Made by a program: the position numbers and the translations under genes. Source: Brachionus rotundiformis (lineage: Eukaryota; Rotifera; Eurotatoria; Ploima; Brachionidae). From it: DNA of 64,000 nt. The stretch lies in contig JAESIW010000065.1 of the NCBI GenBank assembly GCA_016802295.1, forward strand, positions 806,001 through 870,000. Reading direction: 5' to 3'. Below, piece by piece: positions 1 to 12,982 of this stretch (position 1 is the stretch's first letter; every line of letters begins with the position of its first letter). The notes beneath the pieces were generated by a model. It did no database searches. It was not told the origin of the DNA and worked only from the letters and a program-made list of their open reading frames with translations.

Positions 1-549
1 ATTTTTATCTTGACATTTTTACAATTCAGGTCAAGCATCTCATATGCCATTTTCTAGCTCCAAAGGAATAATAGTTATCGATACCAGAAACTAATGAATT
101 AGCAAAAAAAGACAGGCCTTAAAGGAAGTTGTTGTTTTTTGATATTCTGATCAATTATTTTTTTTCTATTTATACAATAGCTTTAAAATACTGGCATGAT
201 TTTTATTTTTATTTCATGAGCACATTATTTACCATAATTTAAAATTTTATTTAAGTTTAAAAAGAAAAATTTTTAATTAAAAATATTTTAGAATTAGATT
301 ATTGAAGGATCATACTATACTTCTATATTACTATTTGTAATTATTAATGAAAAGCAAAATAGTTTCTAATTTAAAAAACTATAAATAAGGTAGAAAATGT
401 GTTCATGTAATAAAAATCTTGCTAAATAACAAAATCAAAGCATTCAAAAAAATCATATCAAATTTTCTATTTTAGGAAGTATTTCCCTCTAAGAAAAGCC
501 AAAAAAAAAATCATTTCATTCTATTAATTTAAATGAATCTTAAAATTTA
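1..549. other. AT-rich intergenic DNA
   Basis: Downstream flank of the minus-strand TMEM184 gene. It is low-complexity A/T-rich sequence and I see no exon, RNA gene or repeat in it. Confidence 0.6.
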
Positions 550-1959
550 CTATCTTTTTATTTTTTCTGTTAAAAATTTACAAGATATGAACAAATCATA
601 AAAATATAAAAAAAATACCTTGAGAGTCGACAACAAGTCTTGTATATTCATTAGCTTCTTCATTCGTATTAGCAACTGTTTCACTAGATCTACCTTTTTT
701 TAGGGCACTTTTAACTTTACCATAAAAGTGGTCATAGTGAGTTTTGACCTCGTAGCTTAAATCCGACACATTAGCAGCATTTGCTATATTCGAAAGCCAA
801 TTTAAACGCTCATCGATTAAATATGGAGTCACGGGAAAAGCAATTATATGGGCTATGGACGCAATAAACATTTCAACACAAATCAAAAAGTCTTGTAAAC
901 CATTGACTGTATCAATAATAGTCGGAAAATATGGCCATTGATTGGTAGATATTATACCAAACTTGGTCAAGACTGCAATCAATATTGACTGCCTACAAAT
1001 TAATTGATTAATTAAAATTTAAGCAGGAAAAAAATTACCAAAAGGTAACAAAAACAACAAATTTTATACAAAAATACTGTCGAATTGGCTTTAGCGGTGC
1101 AAATTCTGTCCTAAAAACGGTATAGAACAAAATCAGACAAAACATAGCAATCTTGATTTAGAAAGATATTGAGAAAATTAGATAATTTTTAATTTAATGT
1201 GTACCATTTGTGAAAAATTATTGGCTATGGCAACATATGACCATGAAAATCTAAAATCAATTTCACCCTCATTATAAACTTTGAATATTTCAGAAAGACT
1301 GTTTTTGATTTTTAAATGAAGCATTTAGTTTTGATTAGAATTTAATTTAAAATTACATACTATGCAATAAAAGAAGTAATTACTCTAATGAGTGTGTATT
1401 GAAGAACCCCGAATTTGCACTTATCCAACACAGAGACACCGTTCTCACATGGTGGTAAACAACACAACCACCTGATATTTCTTTTTGAATATTTGATTAT
1501 CTCGAAATCAGGCACCTCATGTCTGGCAAAAATTGTTAGATCATTTGACCAGAATACAGAAAATGATTCTTACTTTAGGAAGTTAATTAAATACATCATA
1601 AAATTGTAAATACTGAATGCTTCGTAGCATTCTCGAATAGTGTCAAGATAAATAGAAGTCTGCGGAAATTTGAGCACTATCCATGAATTAAGAGCATAGA
1701 TGGGAACCATGAAAAGAATCCTGATAATGTATTTTTGTAAATGAGGTTTACTGTAATGTAGAGCGTGTTTAATGATCCCGTACATTGAGACAGGCAATGT
1801 AGCCATAACAAAAATTCCACCGATGAACCAGGCCTCCACTTTGCTAGAATGATCTCGGTTTTTTTCATAAATACACAATGGTAGCACAATTAGGACTATT
1901 ATTGCATATGAAATGCAACTCATAAAGGCTAAAAATTTTTTTATCTTATCACTGTTCAT
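550..1959 (-). CDS. TMEM184: TMEM184-family transmembrane protein
   Basis: Multi-pass membrane protein of the TMEM184/organic solute transporter alpha family, closest in my reading to TMEM184C. I model six exons in transcription order: 1959-1574, 1522-1361, 1298-1205, 1151-1039, 992-619 and 566-550, giving 381 residues, with GT donors, AG acceptors and an open frame throughout. Family landmarks appear in order: RILFMVPIYALNSW, YLDTIRECYEA, CKFGVLQYT, YNEGEIDF, FWQS and GLQDFLICVEMF. There are about seven hydrophobic segments. The first is near residues 9-30 and the last is in GLQDFLICVEMFIASIAH. The start is the first ATG before the TM1-like segment. The last exon carries only five codons plus stop, so the extreme C-terminus is the least certain part. 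The family is implicated in solute transport or vesicle trafficking; substrate specificity cannot be read here. Confidence 0.9.
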
Positions 1960-3412
1960 AACTTTTTAATAAATAGTCGTTGTTAATACAAGTCCATTTA
2001 TAAAATTAAATATTCAGCTTTAAATTCAAGATTTAAAAAGAAAAACTAAATTTTTAATTTATTTTTGATATTTCTAAGCATATACTTGGGGATTATTATT
2101 TTCGGAGCAGCATCTTTTTGAAAACATTAAAAATATTTTCAAAAAATTAGCATTTGATTTTATGTATAAAAATTACTTTGATTTTTAAATCATATAAATA
2201 AAATAAATATAAGATGAAAACTTGAGAGCTTCGGATGATGAGACCTTCTCTAAGGTTTTATTATAAATGATGAATGGTTAATCAGACTAAAATAATTATG
2301 TCTGAAATGTACTACCTCAATTGTTACGCATAAGTACATAAACCATCTGATCCAAATAAATAAATAAGTTATAAATGAAATAAAAATAAATTAATATTGA
2401 ACTTAAATTTTAAAATTAAGTTAGAACATTTGATATCTCTTTTATATTTTGAATTGATATGATTCAACAGTTGAAGCTAATAAACCATTTCTACAAAGTG
2501 TGCTGGACGAACCTCCAAGTCCTCAGCAGCTCACTCTCTAAGTCTCTCAGAAGAATCAGGGAGCACACAGGAGACTGTTCGATCAAGCCTCAACCAATTG
2601 TTAGCATTTAGTCAATTCCTTTACGAAGAGAGTGGTAAATGAGTGGAATGCTGAGGCTATTAACTCGAACATAAAGAATTTAATTTAAAAACCAGCAAAA
2701 ATTATTATATAAACAGGTGGATTTTATTAGAAACTAGAATTACCATCTTATCAATTCATAAAAATTCATTCAATTAGATTAATAAATAGTTTCAAATACT
2801 TAAACTTATTTAAAATTTAATTTGAACTCAATTTTTTTTAAATAAATGAAATGCTAAGAAAATATTTATTTTTAATCTTTAAAAAAAATCATATGTTTAA
2901 GTCTTAAAAAATTTAACTTTAAAATGTTATTTTATTAATTTTATTATACAACAAAAAGTTTTTATTATATAAATACATTTTAATTTAATTTTAAAATATT
3001 TATTTTAATTTAATTTTTTATTAAAAAAAAATATGTACTAAAAAATTGAAAATGCTTTTAGGCTTTACTAATTTTTTATTGAAAAAAACTTTTAAAAATA
3101 AGTTGAAATTCAAAACAGACTTCAAAAACTAATTTAAACAATAAGATTTAGTTTTTTTTAAATTTTCAATTGTTTATTGCATTAGTGTATATTTTTTAAT
3201 TGAATTTTTATTTTTATTGTATTTAAAAAAACTCAAATTATTTATCAATTTAATTTATTAAACCATGATTGAATATAAAATTATTTTTGAGCCAAAACGA
3301 TATTTATACATTGAGGCTAAAATCATGATTTTTTGGGTGCTCATATCATTTGCTTTAAAAAAACCGGAAATTAGAACTAAATATTATTTTTTGTTTTAAG
3401 CTCATTGACTTC
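1960..3412. other. Intergenic, AT-rich, with a LINE relic
   Basis: Apart from the LINE fragment at 2487-2710 this is A/T-rich DNA with long A and T runs. It separates the SPMIP4 3' end from the TMEM184 start. No other gene is visible. Confidence 0.6.
2487..2710 (+). mobile_element. Fragment of non-LTR retrotransposon, C-terminal end
   Basis: One frame reads FTKRVVNEWNAEAINSN, the signature seen at the C-terminus of Jockey/CR1-type LINE polyproteins (F-x-N-R-V-V-N-x-W-N). An in-frame stop lies upstream, so it is dead. The same motif recurs at 41.9 kb and 54.0 kb in this window. Boundaries are approximate. Confidence 0.65.
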
Positions 3413-6400
3413 TTAAGCAAATCTGTATGCATTTGCCGGAGCTTCATAAATAATTTTTTTGCCTGTGTGAATATTTTCTCTCAAATCTGCAAGTCCGCCG
3501 GGATGTGCTGAATGGTACTTCTTATGTGACAAAGTCTTGGACCAAGAATCTTGTAAACTATTTAAATCTCTTGGAACTGAATCATTCGAAATTCTTCCAT
3601 CCGCACTAGGATCTTGTGTATACTTTAAATTTTTGTAGAATTCATTAGGTGGACACTGTTTCTGAGTATCAAATGAATAAGGTGTGTATGATGATTGATA
3701 AATTGATACTTGATTTTGATCTCTTCTCATTTCAGTTATTTTATCTAGAGCTCGCCTGGAAGTTTGTTCTTGGCTCTTGTCAATATGGGTTATTCTTACT
3801 TGGGAATCGCTCAAATTTTTATCTATTAAACTTTTCTCGTTTTCCTCTCTTTTGGGTATCTCATTCAATACCTTCATTTCGTAACTTTTCATTGCTTGTA
3901 AATCAGTTTTTAGTGGTTCATATCTTTTTGTTGAATTAACATATGGCGAGTCATAAACTCTTTGGTAATCTCTCTTTGAATTACCATCTGACATTTCTGT
4001 TATTTCAGTGGTACAATATAGGGGGTCATATGGTGGCGGCGGTATTGGACCGGCATATCGAGGATACTCTGTCTCTTTGCTTTCAGAATCTAGTTTATCA
4101 ACTATTTGGCCTGCTTTAATCAAATCATCTGGACCGCTATTACCAAGTCTGTATTCATTTAATGCTATGTGATCGGCCCTCGATTTTAAAGTAATATTTT
4201 GATGATCCAACTCGGCCTGATCTAATTTAACATAATGCAGATTTGAATGATTAGTGCCAGCTAATGGATTTTCTTGCAAGAATTTTTTGGTATTATAAGA
4301 TTGTCCATAAGTTGATTGTTGCTGAATGAGACCATTTTCTTGGACAACAGGCTCTGCAGATAAATTCGGATTTTTGAGCACATTTTCCAGGGGAGCTCGT
4401 GACAAATTTCTAAAATCATAGAATGTTTTATCAGCAAACAATTTTGGCCTATGCTCATAATTTTCATTATATACGTCTTTTTGGCTGGGATAAGCACTAC
4501 CATTTGACAAAGTGGCTGACACTTTGGAATCATGCTGAACTGATTCAACATATTGTTTTACTAAATGAGGGTTATAAGATCGGGATTTGTATAATTCGGC
4601 TCTTTCGCCTAAAAATTTTCGTTCTTGATCGTACATTGATTTTACATGAGGTTTAATGTTTTGTTTTAAATTTGGATGATGTCCACGGGAATTCTCCAAT
4701 GCCTGGGTTTTTTGACGGAGTACTTTTAAATCGGTTTCAGCGCGAATGTTTTCTATTTCCTTGTGACGGTTTTGATATTCTAAACTTTGAATCCGATCGT
4801 GATATTCCTGTTGAATTTTTTCCTTTTCAGCATCTAATTTATTAGCTGGAGCTTTAGAGCGCTTAAAACTGTTTGTTCGTGACAAATCTGGCATTGTTTT
4901 AGATCTATTAAACTCTATTACTTAAAATAAAAAGAATATGATAAAAAAATAAAGGTGACTTTTTTTTAAATTGGTTTACTGTCATATGTTGGAACTTGAG
5001 GATTATTTTGATAATTTTTTTCAGGAAAATTTTTATATGTGTTTCCATTTTCAATTAAAATTTGATCTTGTTCTACTTTTGTCAAAACCGGACTAGAATT
5101 TAAATCAATTTTTAGAAGATAATTTAAAAACAATGGAAGTTTTTTAAAAAATATAAAGGACCACCAGTGGCTATTAGTTATCTTATTTTAATAAAACTTA
5201 AATTATTTTAAGAATCTTAAAATTAAAATTAATAATTTTTTTTTTACTAGCTAATCTAAAGTTTTTTTAATCTTATTAAATATTTTAATATTTTTGATTA
5301 ATCCATCATTCTATTGTTTGTAATTTATTTTTTATCTTATTGATTTTATTTTTTTATTTCAAATATTAGAAAAAAAATGTTCTTTTTTTGTAAATTAACA
5401 ATTAACATCATTTAAATGTAAATTTATTTTCAATTTAATTTTTACAAAAAGTAAAAATTCATTTTTAAACTTTTAAAAATTTATGTAAAAATATAAATAT
5501 ATATAAAATCAAAACCTCTTTCCCAAAAGCTAAATAAATTTAAATTACTTGGAACTTTCATTCAGAGAATGGCTTATAATCTCTGGATCAATATTTTCCT
5601 TGTTTATTGGTTCTTTTTCGACCGTATATTTTGAAATTCCACCACCTCGTCTGAAATATGGATTCTAAATTTTAGATTTTGTTTTAAAATTTTCATTGCT
5701 TAAAATTTTAATTTTCTACCATTTCTTCATTATATTGGGTTTTTTTTTCCTCCAAATTGTCACTATTTAGAACGGCACGTGTTCCGAGTCCATCTTTATA
5801 AAAGTCTATCCTTTGTGAACTTTGCATTAGCTCTTTCTCTTTATTTCGTAGAGTATTTGCTGTTCTCTTATCTATCGAATGGTCGATTCGAAGTCGGGGA
5901 TTTGGCACCAATAGTACTGGTGGCGCTGGATAGTATTGTTGAGCAGCATAGCTTGGCTTTGGTAACTTGAATGATTTTCAAAAGTAATTTGAAATCAAAT
6001 AAAGTAAATAAATCATTTTTATTACGTGATATAATTCATTATCATAATACCAAACACCTGATTGTTGAGTAGGTAAATGAGGATATTGAATCTCATGTCG
6101 CCAAGCTTTGCCAGAATTTTTTTGATTGACAATAGTTGGAGGTATTTGAGCAGGTGTTTGTTTGTTAATGATTGTCTTTGCATTTAGAGCATTATCTCCG
6201 CGTTTGACATCTTCAGGGGCTGTGAAATTTGGAAACACGGCTTTTAAACTTATTTGTGAAGTAAAAGGATGTTCCATTGGAAATTTTTTGTTAATTTTTT
6301 TATTCAAAAGATTTTCTTTGAATGGAGCAAGCATACTAAGTACAAATTTTTTATTAAATCAGTTCATAAATCAACAAAATTATTTACAGTTGATCATTTG

Positions 6401-6641
6401 TCCTAACATTGCTTAACTCTAGGTTTGATTCTCGGTAAAATTGAGTTAAGGGCTGGTTCCTAGATAATTTTTTAGAAAAAATAAACTAGAATAATTATTA
6501 AATTGAATAGTACTTTAGAATAAAAGTTGGACCTTTAATTAAACTTGGATCGAATTTTTCTGATTGGAGATCTAGAGTTCCCCAATCAACTGGTGGTCTG
6601 GGATCAATATTCGAATGGTCGAAAAAATGGAGAGAAGTCAT
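3413..6641 (-). CDS. SPMIP4: Sperm microtubule inner protein 4-like (C7orf31 homolog)
   Basis: Predicted doublet-microtubule inner protein of sperm flagella or motile cilia. I model seven exons: 6641-6514, 6459-6388, 6335-6026, 5965-5720, 5664-5549, 5092-4980 and 4920-3413. They sum to 2,493 nt (830 residues) with consistent phases. The middle resembles human C7orf31: FPMEHPFTSQI, VFPNFTAPEDV, GVWYYDNELYH and YPAPPVLLVPNPRL, then a conserved block ending QYNEEM. The large last exon opens with a basic coiled-coil stretch (about 30 residues of K/E/Q-rich helix) and ends in KTLSHKKYHSAHPGG, LRENIHTGKK, matching the C7orf31 C-terminus. If the 59-nt intron 4979-4921 is retained, translation stops at 4966 and the last exon looks like a separate 493-residue gene. 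Identification rests on remembered similarity. It is longer than the human protein (about 590 residues). Confidence 0.8.
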
Positions 6642-8748
6642 CTAAAATTTTTATTTTAAAGGAAATAATTTTTAATTAAGTTTTTTTGTAAAAAATTAAT
6701 TGAATCCCAAATTAAAAAAAATTTGGCTATTCAAGTTTTAATTATTTATTTCTCTAAATGAGTTGATATTGGATTTCGAAAAATTTGTTTCTCTTTCTAA
6801 TAAGGTTTAAACAAGAGATTTTCGCTTGATTCTTTCATTGAAAAGCATGACTCCATTGGTAACGAAAATAAACTCTGAAGGAAAAATTGCTCTCTTTTGT
6901 CGTAGAAACAAGAGATGGCAAAAAATGGGAGTTCATTTTTAAACAGCAGATTGTTTCTTAAATCAAATGGAAGAGCATAGAAACAAGACTGACTGGTATA
7001 AAATTGTTTCCTAATTAAATTAATACTTGAGCCCTTGCTTGACGCTAGTTTCCGTTTTTAACGATTTTAAGTGCTTAACAACCACTAATGAATTCTTAGT
7101 GGAACAAGATTGATTATACTAAAGCGATCAGACTTTTTAATTATTAAAGCAAAATTAAATCGAAATAACCATCTTAATTACTAATGAATATAAACATTTA
7201 CAACTCCTTGAGACTTTATTAGATCCTTAAAATTTAAAATAAACATTTTTACTTTAAGCATGTTCCAAAGAACGTTTCCATGAATTCAACATGATTTTGA
7301 GTGATTTTAAAAATAAAATTTAAACAATAAATACAACTTTTTGATACTTAATTGACCTAAGAAAGCTTGTTAATCGAATACTTATGGCAATTAGAAAGAG
7401 TTTTTTTTTATTTTTGATGCCAACATATATGTCAAGCTAAATTAACTTTTCTCAAATATTTTTCCATTTATTTTTCAGTATAAAATTGTTAAATCTTAAA
7501 TAAATAATTATAACAACTTGAGTTGATTTAATTAAAACAATTTAAAATGCGTGAAAACAAACATTACTTAAGCTTTAATGTTTACCTGATTTCCATAAGT
7601 GAATTCATTTTGGCAAAAATGATTTTATTATTTAATAAACCTTTTAAAAGCAATTATATTTTAAAACTCAGAATCGACTAATCCGTTTAAAGGAAATAGA
7701 AAAAAATAATAATTTTAATTGAGACACACTTGGTATGAAGACCTTAAAATCTCAATAATAACTGAGAGCATTTTATTTTATGAATTACAAAATATGAATT
7801 AATTTGTTTAAAAACTTACAAATTTTAACTAGCTTTTTAAATTGCTTTATTCTCTGAAAAGCTAATAAAAGCCTTTGGTAAAGAAATTTTAATCTATCCT
7901 GAGGCAAATTTAAGAAAAAAGCTAATTTTGTTGAATGCGAAGGTATTCAAGCAAAATATAGTTTTTATGAAAATTAATAAATGCACATAAAGCCCATCCT
8001 AAATACATATTAAATATATAAAATATCTCATATAATTGATCTTTTAGTAATATTTTGAATTTTATTAAAAATTTACTCTACTTCCAGTCATTCGATTAAA
8101 AACTTATTTTACTAATAGACGCTCATAAATTGATTTAAATATAAAAATAGAATCTTGGAAAAATAAATAGAGATTGTTTTTTATATTTAAGATTATCGCC
8201 TCTCTAATATTTATATTGGATAAATAAAATTTTACTTAGAATGATTGATATAAAGCCTTAATAAAGTATAGTACTTTTTATTAAAAAAATATTTATTTTT
8301 CTTTCCTTTAAAACCGAAATAAGAGAAAAAGTTATTTTTAATTATCAAGTTTTCCTATTAATATAAATTATTTGGTTTGTATAGAATATATTATCTCTCT
8401 AAAGTAATTACCATTTTTTAGAGACATTCATAGAATAAATCTAATCAATTTCCTAAGAGCTTTTTAAATTAAAATTCTATTTTTCCGAATTTTTACTTTT
8501 ATTAAGTAAAACTGAGTTTATTTACTCGTTGGATTCCGAAAAATTAAAACTCTATTAAAAATAAGAATACCTGTATATTACTTATTTTTAATTGAAGGTA
8601 GTGGCTTATAACTCAGGCTTTAATTAATTTTATTTAAAATTTCTTAATAGAAAAACTATGAGAAAATTTTCAACTTTGAAGATCAACCTTTTTTTTTTTG
8701 AAACATTTATTAAATCGAAATATAAAAAAGTAAAAAAAATTAAAATTT
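6642..8748. other. AT-rich intergenic DNA
   Basis: About 2.1 kb between the SPMIP4-like start and the 3' end of the acyltransferase. A possible polyadenylation signal for the latter (AATAAA on the minus strand) lies at 8711-8706. I see no exon or recognisable repeat. Confidence 0.6.
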
Positions 8749-11240
8749 CTAATTTCTAACCAAAGCAAATATTTCATCAAGACTCTTTGTGAAAGCTTGT
8801 GTCAAACAAGAAACCGAATTCAATGAGCTTGATTTTATGCCACCTATAGTAAATAAAATTTCATTTTGCTTGTAATTATAAGTTGAAGTTGATCCTCCTA
8901 AGACATTGGGTCCAAAGCAAGAAAATGTTCCTTCAAATTCAGTGGTAACTTGACTTGCCAAAAGTTGAATTCTATTATTGAAATCGTATGCCTCATCGGA
9001 GAACAAAGCCGGAAGTTTTACGCTATTTTCTTCGGCTAGACTCTTGAGTGCTGTAAGATGACAATCATAACCATTTCCATGAATTGTGTCTAGCATAATT
9101 TTCGTCTGGACATCAACAGCTTTTTTGAGAAGAAATAATTTTTTTTTCTCACTTGAATCTTGGTCGGCCATTGCCAAACAAAAATTCATCAAATCACTAT
9201 TTGCACCTCTGATGTAATCAACCCGTCCTTTGTCAAATCTTCTCAATGAACCGATAGATGCATGCACTGGCAAAACACCATTAGCTCTGAAAAAAAAATG
9301 TTTTTATGATTTAATTACACTTTTATCTAGTATAACTTAAGATAATTTACTTAAAGAAAGCATATTGAAGAGCCACTTGCAAAAAGCTGTCTGGACTAAG
9401 CTTCAATTTTTTTGGAAATGATCTTCCAAATTTTTCATAGTGAAAAACATTTAATTCAAAGTCATCAATCAAGCTTAAAAATTTTTTTTAATTTTTAAAT
9501 TGTTTAATAATAATAATTACTTATCGAGCTTTTCAGAGGCGTATCTAATTTTCAAATTTAGATATTCGCTTATAGTCCAGTCTAGTCTTTCTGGTTTAGA
9601 AAATGGGTAAATTTCAGAAAAATCAATTGATTTTGTGTTTTGTCTTTTAAATAATTATTATAAAACTTCAAATTAAGCAATTAACTAGCTTACAAATAGT
9701 CATAAACATGATCAATTAGATTAACTGTGATCGGACCTTCACTTGGACTATGTTCTCTTACTAGACCATTAACGCCATCCTCTGAGATGACAAATTGGAG
9801 AGTTTTATCGAACCATCTATTAGCACTATTCAATAAAGATCCGCATCCATTTAAAATTTGATTACCATTCTTTATGTCCTCATTTTGAAATGTTTTCTGG
9901 TCTACTTGGTTGTCTAAACAAATAATAAAGGCACTTTTTTCAATACTAGCAAGTGAATGGGAATTTACAGGATCTTAAATAAAAAAAAAATTTATTTTAA
10001 TTAAATAGAACTTTGATAATTACCTGTGGCTAATTGTTTTCTAATAACAGCCCATTCGTCTCTTGGAAGTGAAGTCAGCAGTCCCACTTTCAAACTTTGA
10101 TCTTTTTTAGATTCTTGACGTATGTATTTTAGTTGGTAAAATAGATCCAATTCGTTAATTAGTTGAGAATTAACGATCAAGTCTATTTTATAAAGCTAAA
10201 TGTAAAAATATTCGATCAATTTACAAAAAAAAAATAAAACCGCTTGTAAATTAATTTTTAACTTACGTGGTTATTGCTAATTACAATAATGTGTTCTTTA
10301 AGAAAATCATTTTCATATTTAATAAACCTATCTTTACCAAGACATGGCCTTCTGTACGATTTGAATATTTTTTTATACTGGTCCATACACAAGTCCTGGG
10401 TCTTGTCATATCCGGTTGATTTATCCGTCTCAAGTGTATTACTTAAATAAAAATTATTTTATTAATTACACAAAATTTATAAAATATCATTTTTGGAAAT
10501 TTTTTACATTTTTTACATTAAGGTGTGTAAAAAATTTTGATCTAAAAATTGCGTAATTTAAAATATAATTTTTAATTTTATGAAAGCATTATTTTTAAAT
10601 GAAAAGTATTTGAAATTAAAATACGAAATAAAAAAGTCCAAAAATGATAATAAACAATTAAAAAGAAAATATCTTACGAATCAATTTTAAACTTAAAATT
10701 CAATACTGCATTAATTAATAAAGTCACATATCTTAAATAGTTTAAATTTTAGCTAAAAAATGTATTATAAATTTTTCAAATTTTCTACTTAAGATAACTG
10801 TCCTCATTAGGAAAACATTGCTTTTTCATTAATTTAGCAGGATTTGAGTAGATAGGCAGAGGTAAATTAACTTTGTAGTAATATTCATCTGCGTAAATAT
10901 CACTAGCCCAGTTGTCACAATGCTTTGCTTTTATCTGTAGTGCCTTTTGTAAATTGTGTCCATTAACACGGCTATTGCCATACAAAAAATCCTTTACAAT
11001 TAGCTGGGTTCGCATGAATTCGCTTTCATCCAACACTGGTCTCAAACTGCGCAAATATCTATTCAAAGTCGAGCTCAAGTCTGGAACTTCAAGCTTGGAC
11101 AGTTTGCTGTCTGCACTTTCATCTTGTTTAGGAATTTTTTGAGCTATGTAATTCTGAGGCTTAGCGAACCATTTTATCCCTCTGGATTGTTTAATTAATG
11201 ATAATGTAGACTTTCTTAAAATCAAAATTTTGCTTGGCAT
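8749..11240 (-). CDS. CRAT: Carnitine O-acetyltransferase-like, probably mitochondrial
   Basis: Choline/carnitine acyltransferase family; it should reversibly transfer short acyl groups between CoA and carnitine. I model eight exons: 11240-10789, 10731-10678, 10441-10267, 10195-10024, 9973-9694, 9643-9521, 9473-9351 and 9286-8749, totalling 638 residues, close to human CRAT. Landmarks: VPDLSSTLNRYLRSLRPVL near residue 50, LCMDQYKKIF, NRWFDKTLQFVISEDG, then the active-site block REHSPSEGP holding the catalytic His and the Glu four residues later, and GRVDYIRG near the carnitine site. The N-terminus is basic and hydroxylated (RKSTLSLIKQSRGIKW), like a mitochondrial presequence. The C-terminus lacks a peroxisomal AKL-type tripeptide. 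Oddity: the usual TYESAS block before LRRF reads HASIGS, so substrate preference may differ. Choline acetyltransferase is a less likely alternative. Confidence 0.88.
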
Positions 11241-12694
11241 TCTTGAGCTTTATTCTTCCAATTAATCGATGATCGATATTTTTTAATAATGGATAATGGT
11301 TATCAATGGTTGACAAGCAGTTGAAAATCATCGAAATTTGAGAACCCTTAATTAATACTCAAACTTGGACTTAAAATGTTGAGTTAATTTTAAATTGTTT
11401 AAATATCTAGATTCAAATTAAAATTTGAAAAATTTTTCAAAAAGTAAATTTTAGTAGTCCTACGATCAGGTTTTATACACCTTTTTCTTGTAACAAAAAG
11501 AAATTTTGGTTTCTAGGTAAATCTAGAAATTTCTACATATGAGCGCACATTTGCACACAAATCCTGAATTTTTTAAATTCGGATAATTATAATTGCTAAC
11601 TATTCGTAGCCATAAAAAACACTCAATTGTTTCTATCATTTTTAAGATTTTAAAAAAGATAAGAGTCTAGATAGTATGAATATTAGACACCTAAATCGTG
11701 ATATAAGCACATATTTATAGGGATCAGTCTCACAATTTAATATATTGCTTATGTCCCACATTCAGGAGCTAAATTCGTCATGAACTTGAAAAGCTATATG
11801 TTTATCAAGTGCCTGATCATGAAGCCTTGACCAATTTTATTTTAAAATCTAGTTGAAATTTTGTGAAAAATATGTTTTTTTTCTAAGTGAATTGAATTGT
11901 GAAAAAAAATGCACAAATTTCTGATCAATTAGTGTGATATTTCCATGGTAAATTCTGAATAATTGCTAAAAAATGCCAACTATGCAGGTCGCTAAACAAA
12001 TCCACACCCTATTTCGAAGAATTACGTCGTCTTAAAATAGAATTCACAAATTAAACATTAATTTATATTAATATAATTTATTTCTTACTCATTCATAGAC
12101 ATTAGTCGGTACCTAGAAAACAGTTTATGTCAGTTTAGATTTATTGAATAATTATTCTATTTATTTTCTCAATAAAAGCTAAACAATTTTTATATTTTTT
12201 TATTCAGAATTCAGATAGTTTATTTCCATAAATATCTTTTATTTTGATAAAAGTTTTATAAATTTAAAATACAATTTACAAAAGAATTTTTTATGGGAAT
12301 AAGAAAATAAACTAAAGAACTTCAACTAGTAAGTCATGATTTACGTGAATTTATATCTTATGATTGAATTCTATTCCATAATATTCCATAATAAAAAAAA
12401 TTAAAAAATTATTTTGAACAGTTTTCAAAATTAAGTTTTTTCAAAAGCCTAAAATTAAATTAAAAAAATTTAAGAATTAATAAATGATAAAATTGTAACA
12501 ATTATTTATCCTTTAAATAACATTTTTCACTGATTTTACATAATATCGGTCAATTTTTTTTTCAAAGTTCATATTATAAGGTTAAAAGTTCATTTTAAAA
12601 ATTTAATTTCTTTATTTGAATTAAGTCATTAGGATATCCGGAAATTAGATTCATCGCAAGTCTTTAATTATTTTAGTTACTCAATTAGCAGTAC
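11241..12694. other. Intergenic DNA, includes acyltransferase promoter side
   Basis: Upstream of the acyltransferase start. The stretch 11.45-12.0 kb is less A/T-biased than its surroundings but has no open exon-like segment on either strand. No repeat recognised. Confidence 0.5.
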
Positions 12695-12982
12695 ATGTTG
12701 GACCAAAAAATGTTTTCTTTTAGACAAATAATTCAACCTGAAAAGAATCTAAAAATTTTTATTCAAAATGAGCTTAAGTTGAGCAACCAAATAACAAACT
12801 CCGCTAGTCGTGGAAATCATTATTTGGAAATGGCAGCTAAAAAATTCAATTCAAACATTGGTTCATTTGGAATGTTTTACAAAGCTATGGTTAGGATCTA
12901 TCTAGAGTTTGCCATTCACTTCGAAAACATAACTACTCGAAAAGACTTGGGATATGACAACAAATTTAATAAAATTTTTTAA
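12695..12982 (+). CDS. Small orphan ORF, 95 residues
   Basis: Open frame with an ATG start and no homolog I recognise. It is mostly polar and charged (SASRGNHYLEMAAKKFNSN, then a slightly hydrophobic MFYKAMVRIYLEFAIHF). Its composition is more codon-like than flanking DNA, and the encoded Gly/Arg/Met content is unusual for random A/T-rich sequence. No splice partner is clear. It may be a real small protein, a lone exon, or chance. Confidence 0.3.
   Translation: MLDQKMFSFRQIIQPEKNLKIFIQNELKLSNQITNSASRGNHYLEMAAKKFNSNIGSFGMFYKAMVRIYLEFAIHFENITTRKDLGYDNKFNKIF

Noticed and set aside
4895..4965. Intercistronic spacer of a trans-spliced operon
   Set aside because: The same bases form a canonical intron that joins the frames, and both halves match one human protein.
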